A stretch of 64,000 bases of DNA, from contig NZ_BMYF01000004.1 in assembly GCF_014652135.1 (NCBI RefSeq), positions 124,001 to 188,000 of the forward strand. Reading direction: 5' to 3'. The notes under the pieces were generated by a model. That model was not told the DNA's origin. It ran no database searches and saw only the letters and a program-made list of their open reading frames with translations. This stretch comes from Mongoliitalea lutea (GTDB lineage Bacteria; Bacteroidota; Bacteroidia; Cytophagales; Cyclobacteriaceae). A program made the translations under genes and the position numbers. This document shows, one piece after another, positions 7,606 to 15,978 of the stretch. The stretch's first letter is position 1. Each line of letters starts with the position of its first letter.

Positions 7606-9504
7606 TTATTTAAGAAAAAAGGCTTGTATCTTATGTAAATCTAATTTGACGAAGGTTTTGTTCCCGGAAAGTCCATAATTCGGATTTTGACAGGCAAATA
7701 ACTGCCCGACCATAGACTCCATTTCCGCAGGATTGAGTTTTGCTCCACGCTTAATAGATGAGCGCTTAGCCATAGAGCGGGCCAGATTTTCACGGGTATC
7801 CAAGGATAATTCAGACTTAAAATGCTTGAACTGCTCCAACAATGCTTCAAACAATGCTTTTTCATTTGTCATAGGCGTATCTGCTGGAATCCCCTGAATC
7901 AACACCGTATCTTTTCCGAATTCTTCGATTTGAAATCCCAAGCTGTGCAACTCATCCTTGATATCCATCACCAATACGAAGTCAGATGGGCTTAATTGTA
8001 CATGTTGCGGGAACAGACATTGCTGAGACGAACCGGCTGCTTTGGACAGTTGGCGTTGGTAGCGCTCATATAAGACTCGCTCATGGGCCGTTTGCTGATC
8101 GATAATGATCAGCCCGGAAGACATCTGTGCAACGATATAATTGCCATCCACCTGAAAAACTGTCCCCGTTTCCGTCTCTCTTGGATCAGGAAAATTAAGT
8201 GGACTCTTTGCGGGCTCTTCGTTAGCCTTAGAGGAAAAGGTCAATACGTCCAAATCATCTAGGGCACTGCTAGCAGTAGAAATTTCTTTACTAGGAGCAT
8301 TGAATTTTTCAGCTCCTTCAAATAACTTTTCCCAACCGGAAACAGATGGTCTTTGAAAGGAAGGCGACTGAAAATTCTTATACTTGACTTCCGCTCCACG
8401 CTCATCTTCCCCCTTGTATCGGTGTTCATCGCGAAGGGCATCCCTTTTGTCAGCATCCCTGCCAATATTCTCTGAAAAGTTAACATCCAAAGAAAAATCC
8501 AAGGTAGGCATCACATGATGGGCCCCCAAAGCCTGTTTGACAGCAGACCGGATGACTCCATACACCGTACGCTCATCATCAAATTTGATTTCAGTCTTCG
8601 TCGGATGCACATTGATATCGATGTGTGAAGGATCAATCTCCACAAACAGCACATAGAAAGGATGAGCATCGCCCGGAATCAAGCCTTCATAGGCATTGGC
8701 CACCGCATGATGTAGGTAATTATTGCGGATGTATCGGTTGTTGACAAAGAAAAACTGCTCTCCCCTGCTTTTTTTGGCAGAAGCCGGCTTGCCAATATAT
8801 CCTTTGATTTTGAGATGTGGAGTATCTTCTGCACAGGATACCAAATTTCCCTGATAGGTTTTTCCAAAAATACCGACAATCCTATGACTGAGTTTTCCAC
8901 TGCTCAAGTTGAAAAACTCCATGTCATTTTGATGGAAAGTAAATGCTACCTCAGGATAGGATAAAGCCACTCGCTGAAACTCATCTACCAAATGGCGCAT
9001 TTCTACTGGGTTTGACTTGAGAAAATTTCTTCGAGCGGGAACATTGAAAAATAAATTTTTGACAGCAATACTGGTCCCCTCTGGCACTGCGACAGGTTCT
9101 TGCTTCTTGACCTCGGAACCTTCGATCTGTAACAAAGTTCCCAATTCTGCACCCTGCTGCTTGGTCTTCATCTCCACTTGGGCTACTGCCGCAATTGAGG
9201 CCAAAGCTTCTCCCCTAAATCCAAAGGTCCGAATCGCAAATAAATCATCTGAAGTCCTGATTTTGGAAGTTGCATGGCGCTCAAAGGACATCCGGGCATC
9301 TGTCATAGACATACCTTTGCCATTGTCAATTACCTGAATCAGTGCCTTTCCTGCATCTTTGACCACCACCTTAACCACAGTAGCACCAGCATCGATAGCA
9401 TTTTCCATCAATTCCTTCAAAGCAGACGCTGGACGCTGCACCACTTCCCCTGCCGCTATCTGATTGGCAATGGCATCTGGCAACAGATGGATAATATCAC
9501 TCAT
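7606..9504 (-). CDS. mutL: DNA mismatch repair protein MutL
   Basis: A 632-residue MutL with the N-terminal GHKL ATPase intact: ELMENAIDAGA (motif I), IDNGKGM (motif II) and TFGFRGEALASI (motif III). A linker of about 100 residues leads into the C-terminal dimerisation domain. In that domain the nuclease motif DQHA(x2)E(x4)E is present only as D469-Q-Q-T-A-H-E475-R-V-L-Y-E480, and the C-terminal CPHGRP-type metal site is replaced by a CQNPNYG segment, so endonuclease activity is doubtful. MutL relays mismatch recognition by MutS to the nick or nuclease. Its ATG overlaps the preceding gene's stop by one base (TAATG), indicating coupled translation. Confidence 0.97.
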   Translation of the reverse strand: MSDIIHLLPDAIANQIAAGEVVQRPASALKELMENAIDAGATVVKVVVKDAGKALIQVIDNGKGMSMTDARMSFERHATSKIRTSDDLFAIRTFGFRGEALASIAAVAQVEMKTKQQGAELGTLLQIEGSEVKKQEPVAVPEGTSIAVKNLFFNVPARRNFLKSNPVEMRHLVDEFQRVALSYPEVAFTFHQNDMEFFNLSSGKLSHRIVGIFGKTYQGNLVSCAEDTPHLKIKGYIGKPASAKKSRGEQFFFVNNRYIRNNYLHHAVANAYEGLIPGDAHPFYVLFVEIDPSHIDINVHPTKTEIKFDDERTVYGVIRSAVKQALGAHHVMPTLDFSLDVNFSENIGRDADKRDALRDEHRYKGEDERGAEVKYKNFQSPSFQRPSVSGWEKLFEGAEKFNAPSKEISTASSALDDLDVLTFSSKANEEPAKSPLNFPDPRETETGTVFQVDGNYIVAQMSSGLIIIDQQTAHERVLYERYQRQLSKAAGSSQQCLFPQHVQLSPSDFVLVMDIKDELHSLGFQIEEFGKDTVLIQGIPADTPMTNEKALFEALLEQFKHFKSELSLDTRENLARSMAKRSSIKRGAKLNPAEMESMVGQLFACQNPNYGLSGNKTFVKLDLHKIQAFFLK

Positions 9505-9911
9505 TAATTACGTTTTCTTCTTAATTTCAACAAAAGGGTAAAACCGAATATTCCCATGACCGCGTACAAAAGGATGTAAAAAACTTCTGGCCCATAATAA
9601 ATATAGCCAAACAAACCCCCGATCAATAAAATAAAGATCACCATCCGGATAAGTCCGGCACTATGCAAAGAGCTTGTTTTTCTTCCTTTCAGTTGGGAAC
9701 CGGATGAAAATGCTCCCCGAAGCGACCCTCCGTAATTTCTGCGCAAATTGTCTTCGTCCTCATCCTCAATAGGTAAGGCCCCCTCCGCTTGTAATTCTCT
9801 TTTGATTTGGGCAGTTCGTTGCTCAATCTCTTCCTTTACGGGGTCGTAATAGCGAGGCTTGATTTCAAACCGCATCGGCTGGGATGTCCTGAAGATGGAA
9901 GGAAATTTCAT
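9504..9911 (-). CDS. Small membrane protein of unknown function upstream of mutL
   Basis: A 135-residue protein with a charged N-terminal region (EEIEQRTAQIKREL helix, then an acidic DEDED patch), a Gly/Ser-rich stretch, and two adjacent membrane segments near the C-terminus (about 88-108 and 111-128), finishing with a basic tail LRRKRN. I do not recognise a named family, but a protein of this shape ahead of mutL and rhomboid genes is something I associate with Cytophagales genomes (recollection, not checked). It is the first gene of the operon with mutL and two rhomboids, and its stop overlaps the mutL start. Confidence 0.75.
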   Translation of the reverse strand: MKFPSIFRTSQPMRFEIKPRYYDPVKEEIEQRTAQIKRELQAEGALPIEDEDEDNLRRNYGGSLRGAFSSGSQLKGRKTSSLHSAGLIRMVIFILLIGGLFGYIYYGPEVFYILLYAVMGIFGFTLLLKLRRKRN

Positions 9912-9966
9912 GCGTACTCGGATTTAATCTGTTTGGGACGGAAAAAATAAAACTGGCTCTACTTAT

Positions 9967-9974
9967 CAAATATA
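9967..9974 (-). promoter_or_regulatory. Candidate -7 box for the mutL-rhomboid operon
   Basis: The minus strand reads TATATTTG here, a perfect match to the Bacteroidota -7 consensus TAnnTTTG, 56 bases upstream of the first start codon of the operon. No good -33 TTTG is seen at the expected distance. Confidence 0.4.
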
Positions 9975-9998
9975 CAACCATTGTTTACGTTTTTTCCG

Positions 9999-10032
9999 TG
10001 TATGTTTGTACAAAACGATGTATATTCATACA
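9999..10032. promoter_or_regulatory. Paired TGTA-N6-TACA palindromes (operator-like)
   Basis: Two 14-base inverted repeats of identical plan occur at 9999-10012 (TGTATGTTTGTACA) and 10019-10032 (TGTATATTCATACA). Their centres are exactly 20 bases apart, about two helical turns, so two dimers would bind the same face of the DNA. The first covers the predicted -7 box. This is the arrangement expected of a dimeric repressor operator; the regulator is not identifiable from the window. Confidence 0.45.
10001..10008 (+). promoter_or_regulatory. Candidate -7 box for the GH3/serine-hydrolase gene
   Basis: TATGTTTG matches the Bacteroidota TAnnTTTG consensus exactly. A -33-like ATTG (9980-9983) lies 17 bases upstream, and the start codon is 65 bases downstream. 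The box sits inside one of two palindromes described separately, so it is a plausible point of repression. Confidence 0.5.
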
Positions 10033-10073
10033 AAGTTATTTTAAAATCTAAGCAATAAAAATTAAATACTTGG

Positions 10074-13049
10074 ATGAGAGGTAAAGTTTGGATAATCCTG
10101 TTGGCTGCAGTTGTAATTTTTCAGTCTGATGCGGTCTTGGGCCTTGAAAAAAGCCATGAGGACCGTAAGCGGGAAGAGCGTGACCCTTTGGCCTCCAAAG
10201 ATCAGCGTAAGCAAACTTCCTGGGTAGACTCAGTCTTCCATGCTATGAGCTTTGAGGAGCGACTGGGTCAGTTATTTATGGTGGCAGCTTACTCTAACAA
10301 AGATGAGCGGCACAAACAGGAAATCGCCAAACTCATCCAAGACCAACAGTTAGGAGGATTGATTTTCTTCCAAGGTGGACCTGTGCGGCAGGCCAACCTG
10401 ACCAATTATTACCAATCCATTTCTAAAGTACCTCTTTTCATCGCCATGGATGCAGAGTGGGGTATCAGTATGCGCTTGGATTCTGTATTAAGCTTTCCTA
10501 AAGCGATGACACTTGGAGCTGTTTCTGATGAAAAACTGATCTACAACATGGGCGCAGAAATGGCGCGACAGTTCAAATTAATGGGTATGCATATCAACTT
10601 TGCACCAGTGGTGGATGTCAATTCAAATCCGAACAATCCTGTAATCGGGTACAGGGCTTTTGGAGAAGAAAAGCGCTTGGTAGCCAAAAAGTCCCTTGCG
10701 TACATGAAAGGTCTTCAAGACCATGGAGTGATTGCCAACGCGAAGCATTTCCCTGGCCATGGAGACACAGAATCAGACTCACACTACACGCTTCCTGTCA
10801 TCAGACATTCCGAAAACAGAATCAAGGACATTGATCTATATCCCTATCGGGAGCTCATTGACAATGACTTGATGAGTGTTATGGTAGCCCATCTTCACAT
10901 CCCCAGCTTGGATTCGGAGCGGAATAAAGCCACCACTTTGTCCAAGTACGTAGTCACCGACCTACTCAAAACGCAAATGAATTTCAATGGGCTGGTGTTT
11001 ACAGATGCCTTGAATATGAAAGGAGTGGCAAGTTTTCATAAGCCGGGAGAAGTGGATCTACTCGCTTTGTTGGCTGGAAATGATATTCTACTCTATTCCC
11101 AAGATGTAGCCAAAGCTAAAGCGCTGATCATCCAAGCAGTGGCTGATGGTAAAATCACCCAAAAAGAAATCGATGAGCGGGTGCGCAAAGTGCTCAAAGC
11201 AAAATACTGGGCCGGATTGCGAGCAACACCCACCATAGACACCAAAGCCCTGGTAGACCGACTCAACCAACCTTCTACAGAACTGATTGCCGAAAAACTT
11301 TATGCAGAAGCAATCACCGTCACTTCCAACAAAGGCAACTTTTTACCCATCAGAAACCTGGACTTGCAATCCTTTGCCTCTGTTAGCTTGGGAGGGGATG
11401 GCAAACTCTTTCAGGAATATTTAGGTAAATACGCTCCATTTCAGCATTTCAGCCTTTCTAAAGGGGCAGATGCAAGTAGCCAACAAGCACTAGAGCGAAA
11501 ACTGGAACATGTCAATACTGTAGTGATTGGAATTTTTGGAGTGACCAATAGTCCTTCCCGTGCTTTTGGTATCCAACAATCTGATATGGCATTTATCCGA
11601 AAATTAAGTCAGACCAAAAATGTGGTGACTGTACTTTTTGGCAATGCCTATGCAGCCAAGCAAATGCAGGATTTCCCACATCACCTCATTGCCTTTGAAA
11701 ATAATGAGTTTACCCAAAAACTGGCACCTGAAATAATTTTTGGAGCTAGGAATGCGCATGGGATTTTACCGGTATCCGTCAGCAATGAAATACGCATGGG
11801 ATCCGGAGGATTTATGAGAGGCTTAGACCGCTTATCTTATTCTCTGCCTGAAGAGGTCGGACTAAACACTGCCAAATTGAATCAAATCGATGAGGTCATG
11901 CAGCGCAGCATCGCCAAACGTGCCTTTCCGGGCGGAGTAGTCTTAGTAGCCAAGGATGGAAAAGTGGTATTTGAACGGGCATATGGGTTCTATGACTATC
12001 AAAAAACCAAAGCAGTCAGTACAGAAACTGTCTACGACCTAGCCTCCATTACAAAGGTTTTGGCCACTACACAGGCGGTCATGTTTTTGGCAAGCCGGAA
12101 GATGATTGATATGGATCAGCTTATTTCCAAGTATGTACCCGAATTAAAAAACACTAACAAGGGCAATCTGATCCTCAAAGATATCTTGGCGCATGAAGCT
12201 GGTTTGGTAGCCTATATTCCCCACCAAGCCAAAACAGTTGACGGCAGAACATGGAAAGCAGAATACTATAGTGAACAGCCCTTACCTACCTACAGTCTTC
12301 CCGTATCCAACAATATGTATGGTATCAATAGTCTCAGGGACAGTTTATGGGTATGGACGGTAAAATCAGATTTGCGCAAATTAGAACCTGGCCGAAGAAG
12401 GCATACCTACGTATATTCCGACTTAACCATGTATTTACTTCAAGCCTTGGTAGAAAGTGTCACCAATCAAACTTTAGATGCATTTTTGACGCAGAATTTT
12501 TATGAGCCCTTGGGGCTTTACACCATGACATTTAATCCTACCAGGAAATATCCTCAAGAGTGGATTGCACCCACAGAAGACGATGTTGCTTTCAGAAAAA
12601 GGCTCATTCAAGGCTTCGTGCATGATCCCGGCGCGGCCATGTATGGAGGAGTGGCAGGGCATGCAGGCCTTTTTGGCAAAGCCAATGACCTCGCTGTCAT
12701 GATGCAGCTGATGCTGAATGGAGGTACTTATGGAGGTTTAACCTTGATGGACCCCGAAACAATCAAAGACTTCACCAAACGCCAATCCTCTCAAAGCAGA
12801 AGAGGGTGGGGTTGGGATAAGCCCGAACCTGAAAAAGGCAAGGGAGGCAGTGCTGGCAGCTTAGCTCCTAAATCCACCTTCGGACATACCGGATTTACCG
12901 GTACATGTGTTTGGGCAGACCCCGAAAACGATTTGATTTATGTGTTTCTTTCCAACCGGGTGCATCCCGATGCTAACAATAACACCTTGCTAAAAGATGG
13001 CATACGGACCGAAATTCATGATATCATTTATAAAGCACTCGGAAAATGA
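10074..13049 (+). CDS. Fusion of GH3 beta-N-acetylhexosaminidase (NagZ-like) and class C beta-lactamase-like serine hydrolase
   Basis: A 991-residue exported protein (signal peptide about 1-23). Residues about 55-400 are a glycoside hydrolase family 3 barrel with the NagZ motif K224-H-F-P-G-H-G followed by DTESDSH, and the nucleophile D311 in FTDALNM. A GH3 C-terminal alpha/beta domain spans roughly 420-580. Residues about 600-985 are a penicillin-binding-protein/beta-lactamase class C fold with S658-I-T-K661, Y781-S-D and G-H938-T-G, so both active sites look complete. NagZ-type enzymes remove GlcNAc from muropeptides; the second half may be an esterase or peptidase acting on the same material. 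This suggests peptidoglycan recycling in the periplasm (inference). The fusion is known in Bacteroidota. It has its own promoter with paired palindromes. Confidence 0.92.
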   Translation: MRGKVWIILLAAVVIFQSDAVLGLEKSHEDRKREERDPLASKDQRKQTSWVDSVFHAMSFEERLGQLFMVAAYSNKDERHKQEIAKLIQDQQLGGLIFFQGGPVRQANLTNYYQSISKVPLFIAMDAEWGISMRLDSVLSFPKAMTLGAVSDEKLIYNMGAEMARQFKLMGMHINFAPVVDVNSNPNNPVIGYRAFGEEKRLVAKKSLAYMKGLQDHGVIANAKHFPGHGDTESDSHYTLPVIRHSENRIKDIDLYPYRELIDNDLMSVMVAHLHIPSLDSERNKATTLSKYVVTDLLKTQMNFNGLVFTDALNMKGVASFHKPGEVDLLALLAGNDILLYSQDVAKAKALIIQAVADGKITQKEIDERVRKVLKAKYWAGLRATPTIDTKALVDRLNQPSTELIAEKLYAEAITVTSNKGNFLPIRNLDLQSFASVSLGGDGKLFQEYLGKYAPFQHFSLSKGADASSQQALERKLEHVNTVVIGIFGVTNSPSRAFGIQQSDMAFIRKLSQTKNVVTVLFGNAYAAKQMQDFPHHLIAFENNEFTQKLAPEIIFGARNAHGILPVSVSNEIRMGSGGFMRGLDRLSYSLPEEVGLNTAKLNQIDEVMQRSIAKRAFPGGVVLVAKDGKVVFERAYGFYDYQKTKAVSTETVYDLASITKVLATTQAVMFLASRKMIDMDQLISKYVPELKNTNKGNLILKDILAHEAGLVAYIPHQAKTVDGRTWKAEYYSEQPLPTYSLPVSNNMYGINSLRDSLWVWTVKSDLRKLEPGRRRHTYVYSDLTMYLLQALVESVTNQTLDAFLTQNFYEPLGLYTMTFNPTRKYPQEWIAPTEDDVAFRKRLIQGFVHDPGAAMYGGVAGHAGLFGKANDLAVMMQLMLNGGTYGGLTLMDPETIKDFTKRQSSQSRRGWGWDKPEPEKGKGGSAGSLAPKSTFGHTGFTGTCVWADPENDLIYVFLSNRVHPDANNNTLLKDGIRTEIHDIIYKALGK

Positions 13050-13107
13050 ACAAAAACATAGTGATAAGATGTTTATATAGTTGTCATAAAAAACGTAAAT
13101 AGATTCT

Positions 13108-14256
13108 ATGAAAATCGGTATAGTCTGCTATCCTACTTTCGGAGGTAGCGGAGTGGTTGCTACAGAATTGGGTAAAGCCTTGGCCAAAGAGGGCCATCAA
13201 ATCCATTTTATCACCTACAGTCAGCCAACCCGATTGGACTTTTTCAGTGAGAATTTATTTTACCACGAAGTAGATATCAAAAGCTACCCCCTTTTCGAGC
13301 ATGCCCCTTACGAATTGGCACTTGCCAGTAAAATGGTCAATGTGGTAAAATATGAGCATTTGGACCTTCTTCATGTACACTACGCTATTCCTCATGCATC
13401 TGCTGCCTACATGGCCAAGCAAATCCTGAAGCAAGAAGGTATTGACATCCCTGTAGTGACTACCCTACATGGAACAGATATCACCCTTGTGGGCAAAGAT
13501 CCCAGCTATGAACCTGTGGTGACTTTCAGTATCAATCAATCTGACGGTGTAACGGCTGTCTCGGAAGACCTTAAAAAAGCTACCTACGAACACTTCCCTG
13601 TCAAGAATGAAATTGAGGTAATCCCAAATTTTATTGATTTGGACAGGTTTAAAAAACAGAAAAAAGAGCATTTCAAACGTGCAATTTGTCCCAATGGGGA
13701 GAAATTAATTGTGCATACCTCTAACTTTCGTAAGGTAAAACGAGTTGAAGATGTCATAATGGTTTTCTTTGAATTAAGAAAACAGATACCGGTCAAACTC
13801 TTACTTGTAGGCGATGGTCCGGAGAGGGATCGTATGGAACGACTCTGCCGAGATTTGGGCACCTGTGATGATATCCGCTTCTTAGGAAAATTGGAAGCTG
13901 TGGAAGAGGTGCTTTCAGTGGCTGATTTATTTATCATGCCATCCGAAAAGGAGAGTTTCGGTTTGGCAGCATTGGAGGCCTTAGCATGTGAAGTCCCCAT
14001 TTTGACTTCCAATGCAGGGGGAATTCCAGAATTGAATGTAAATGGGGTAACGGGATTTGTTTGTAATGTAGGAGATGTTTATGGGATGACTGAAAAAGCA
14101 AAAGAAATCTTAGATGATGCCAATCTCCCACGATTCAAACAACATGCCCTGCAACGAGCCAAAGAATTTGATGTAACCAATATTCTACCTAAATACGTTT
14201 CATTCTACGAAAAGACCATTGAACGCTCGAAAACTTTATTCTTACAAAACTCTTAA
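13108..14256 (+). CDS. bshA: N-acetyl-alpha-D-glucosaminyl L-malate synthase BshA
   Basis: A 382-residue cytoplasmic GT4 glycosyltransferase. It starts MKIGIVCYPTFGGSGVVATELG, the glycine-rich acceptor-side loop characteristic of BshA, and carries LHVHYAIPHA and HGTDITLVG in the N-terminal Rossmann domain. The C-terminal domain has VGDGPERDRM and the E-x7-E motif in ESFGLAALEAL that holds the UDP-sugar. BshA joins UDP-GlcNAc to L-malate in the first step of bacillithiol synthesis, a low-molecular-weight thiol. The other steps (bshB, bshC) are not in the window. It lies 58 bases after the GH3 fusion gene. Confidence 0.93.
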   Translation: MKIGIVCYPTFGGSGVVATELGKALAKEGHQIHFITYSQPTRLDFFSENLFYHEVDIKSYPLFEHAPYELALASKMVNVVKYEHLDLLHVHYAIPHASAAYMAKQILKQEGIDIPVVTTLHGTDITLVGKDPSYEPVVTFSINQSDGVTAVSEDLKKATYEHFPVKNEIEVIPNFIDLDRFKKQKKEHFKRAICPNGEKLIVHTSNFRKVKRVEDVIMVFFELRKQIPVKLLLVGDGPERDRMERLCRDLGTCDDIRFLGKLEAVEEVLSVADLFIMPSEKESFGLAALEALACEVPILTSNAGGIPELNVNGVTGFVCNVGDVYGMTEKAKEILDDANLPRFKQHALQRAKEFDVTNILPKYVSFYEKTIERSKTLFLQNS

Positions 14257-14305
14257 TCGCAGAAACTTAGGCAAAGTTTTTGAACAGTTTTGTGAGAATC
14301 TAGTT

Positions 14306-14313
14306 TAATTTTG
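14306..14313 (+). promoter_or_regulatory. Candidate -7 box for the lipid hydroxylase gene
   Basis: TAATTTTG fits TAnnTTTG exactly and lies 66 bases before the ATG. TTTG copies occur 13 and 23 bases upstream, neither at the usual ~19-base spacing, so the -33 element is uncertain. Confidence 0.4.
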
Positions 14314-14379
14314 CACGAAATTACTGACCAACGGAAATAATCTTGTTTAAACAGGAGAATTAGACAAAAACTACTAAGA

Positions 14380-15018
14380 ATGGCTACCTTAAAAAAGATT
14401 GGAAGATTGGACCGTCCGGATAATAACGGCTCAGCGCAGATGTTTAAAAACCCTGTGTTAGAAAAATTATCCAGAACACACATCAGCATCCCAATTACCA
14501 TGTTTTTATTGATTTCGGCAGTTTCTTTTTACTACGCCGTTACCACTACAAACATCAAATTAGGTATGGGTTTGTTGGTTTTATTGACCGGTTTGTTAGC
14601 TTTTACATTTGTGGAATACATGATGCACAAGCATTTCTTCCACATGGAACCGGATACACCGGCCAAAGACAAATTACAGTACACCGTTCACGGTGTTCAC
14701 CATGATTATCCTAAAGACAAGGATAGATTGGCTATGCCTCCATTTATCAGTGCAGCTTATGCATTGATTTTTTATGGTGCATTTACCCTGCTCATGGGTG
14801 ATTTTGCCTTGTTCTTTTTACCTGGGTTTTTGTTGGGATATGCTGCTTATCTTGGGGTGCACTACGCCGTCCATGCCTATCAGCCTCCCAAAAATTTCTT
14901 AAAAATCCTGTGGGTAAACCATGCGGTACATCATTACAAAGATCCTGATGCAGCATTCGGGGTAAGTTCCCCATTATGGGACTTCCTGTTGGGAACCATG
15001 CCTAAAAAAGACAAATAA
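14380..15018 (+). CDS. Sterol desaturase/fatty acid hydroxylase superfamily membrane protein
   Basis: A 212-residue integral membrane di-iron enzyme with four hydrophobic segments. The histidine clusters that bind iron are all present: HKHFFH, HGVHHDYPKD, HYAVHAYQP and NHAVHHYKDPDAAFGVSSPLWD. The pattern with HxxHH-YP and FGVSSPLWDFLLGT resembles ceramide/fatty-acid 2-hydroxylases (FA2H/Scs7 without the cytochrome b5 domain). Bacteroidota commonly make 2- or 3-hydroxylated sphingolipids and fatty acids, so lipid hydroxylation in the inner membrane is the likely role; the exact substrate is not shown by the sequence. It has its own promoter-like box and terminator. Confidence 0.88.
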   Translation: MATLKKIGRLDRPDNNGSAQMFKNPVLEKLSRTHISIPITMFLLISAVSFYYAVTTTNIKLGMGLLVLLTGLLAFTFVEYMMHKHFFHMEPDTPAKDKLQYTVHGVHHDYPKDKDRLAMPPFISAAYALIFYGAFTLLMGDFALFFLPGFLLGYAAYLGVHYAVHAYQPPKNFLKILWVNHAVHHYKDPDAAFGVSSPLWDFLLGTMPKKDK

Positions 15019-15023
15019 GATGA

Positions 15024-15045
15024 GGGGATTGAATCCCCTTTTTTT
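15024..15045 (+). terminator. Intrinsic terminator after the lipid hydroxylase
   Basis: A GGGGAT/ATCCCC stem with a very short loop is followed by a run of eight or more T, starting 6 bases after the stop codon. Confidence 0.8.
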
Positions 15046-15073
15046 ATAAAGAAAGTTACAAGAGTTTACAAAA

Positions 15074-15895
15074 ATGCAAAACAAAAGAATTTCGATCATT
15101 GGCTTTGGCTGGCTTGGACTTCCCCTTGCTAAGCAGCTTCAAGTTCTGGGATACACCGTTAAAGGAAGTGCTACCAGTCAAGAAAAAGTTGATAAACTTA
15201 GCCAAGAGGGCCTTACTACTTATCTATTCAACCTTAATCCACATCCTACCGGTGAAGGGTTCAACGAGCTGTTTCAAACCGATATTCTTTTTATCAACAT
15301 CCCTCCACGAACGAGACATCTACCGGCTACTTTTCATCCCGAGCAGATAAAATACCTACGGGCTTTGATCGATCACTATGGAGTCAAACAGGTAGTGTAT
15401 GTATCGGCTACCTCTGTATATCCAGATACCAATCAGGTATGGCAAGAGTACGACCTAATCAACTCCACCAATACCGGCAATTTAAGCCTTTACCAAGCAG
15501 AGCAACTCTTGCTGGACAATAAGCATTACGACTTGACTATCATCCGCTACGGAGGTTTATTGGGTGTCAACAGGATTCCTGGCAGGTATTTTTCAGGAAA
15601 AGAACAGGTACAAGGTAACAGCCCTGTCAATTATATCCATCAGGAGGATGCAGTAGGTCTTGCAGCTTTTGTCTTAGAGAAAGGTATTTGGAATGAACTT
15701 ATCAACGGCGTATGTCCAATCCATCCTCTTCGAAAAGAAGTATATGAAAAAAATGCAGCCGACCTAGATTTTCCTCCTCCAGCATCTTATGCACAGGTTC
15801 AGGAACCTTGGAAAGAAATTTCGGCAGCAAAGATTGTCAGCTTAGGATATCAGTTTAAAACCCCTAATCCTTTGGATTTTTGGTATGAGGGATAA
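15074..15895 (+). CDS. NAD(P)-binding, epimerase-like protein (extended SDR, YeeZ-like)
   Basis: A 273-residue cytoplasmic Rossmann-fold protein. The cofactor loop is GFGWLG at residues 10-15, as in YeeZ-type proteins rather than the GxxGxxG of classical epimerases. A strand YVSATSVYPDT holds a Ser/Thr-rich active-site region, and Y-x3-E replaces the usual YxxxK (the LSLYQAEQLLL segment), so dehydrogenase chemistry is uncertain. It likely acts on a nucleotide sugar or an unknown metabolite. It is flanked by terminators on both sides and appears to be transcribed alone. Confidence 0.8.
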   Translation: MQNKRISIIGFGWLGLPLAKQLQVLGYTVKGSATSQEKVDKLSQEGLTTYLFNLNPHPTGEGFNELFQTDILFINIPPRTRHLPATFHPEQIKYLRALIDHYGVKQVVYVSATSVYPDTNQVWQEYDLINSTNTGNLSLYQAEQLLLDNKHYDLTIIRYGGLLGVNRIPGRYFSGKEQVQGNSPVNYIHQEDAVGLAAFVLEKGIWNELINGVCPIHPLRKEVYEKNAADLDFPPPASYAQVQEPWKEISAAKIVSLGYQFKTPNPLDFWYEG

Positions 15896-15929
15896 AGCCT
15901 TAATAATCTAAATGGTGTACACGTATACA

Positions 15930-15965
15930 AAAAAAAGACGCTTTTCCCAAAGCGCCTTTTTTTTT
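15930..15965. terminator. Bidirectional terminator between the SDR gene and the bam/skp operon
   Basis: An A-rich arm, the stem CGCTTT/AAAGCG with a TCCC loop, and a long T run make an A-stem-T structure that works on both strands. It separates the convergent SDR gene and the last skp gene. Confidence 0.85.
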
Positions 15966-15978
15966 ACGTCGGTAATTC

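Noticed and set aside
15916-15929. A third TGTA-N6-TACA palindrome (TGTACACGTATACA) after the SDR gene
   Set aside because: It is single, lies downstream of a gene just before a terminator, and one chance copy per window is expected, so I do not call it an operator.
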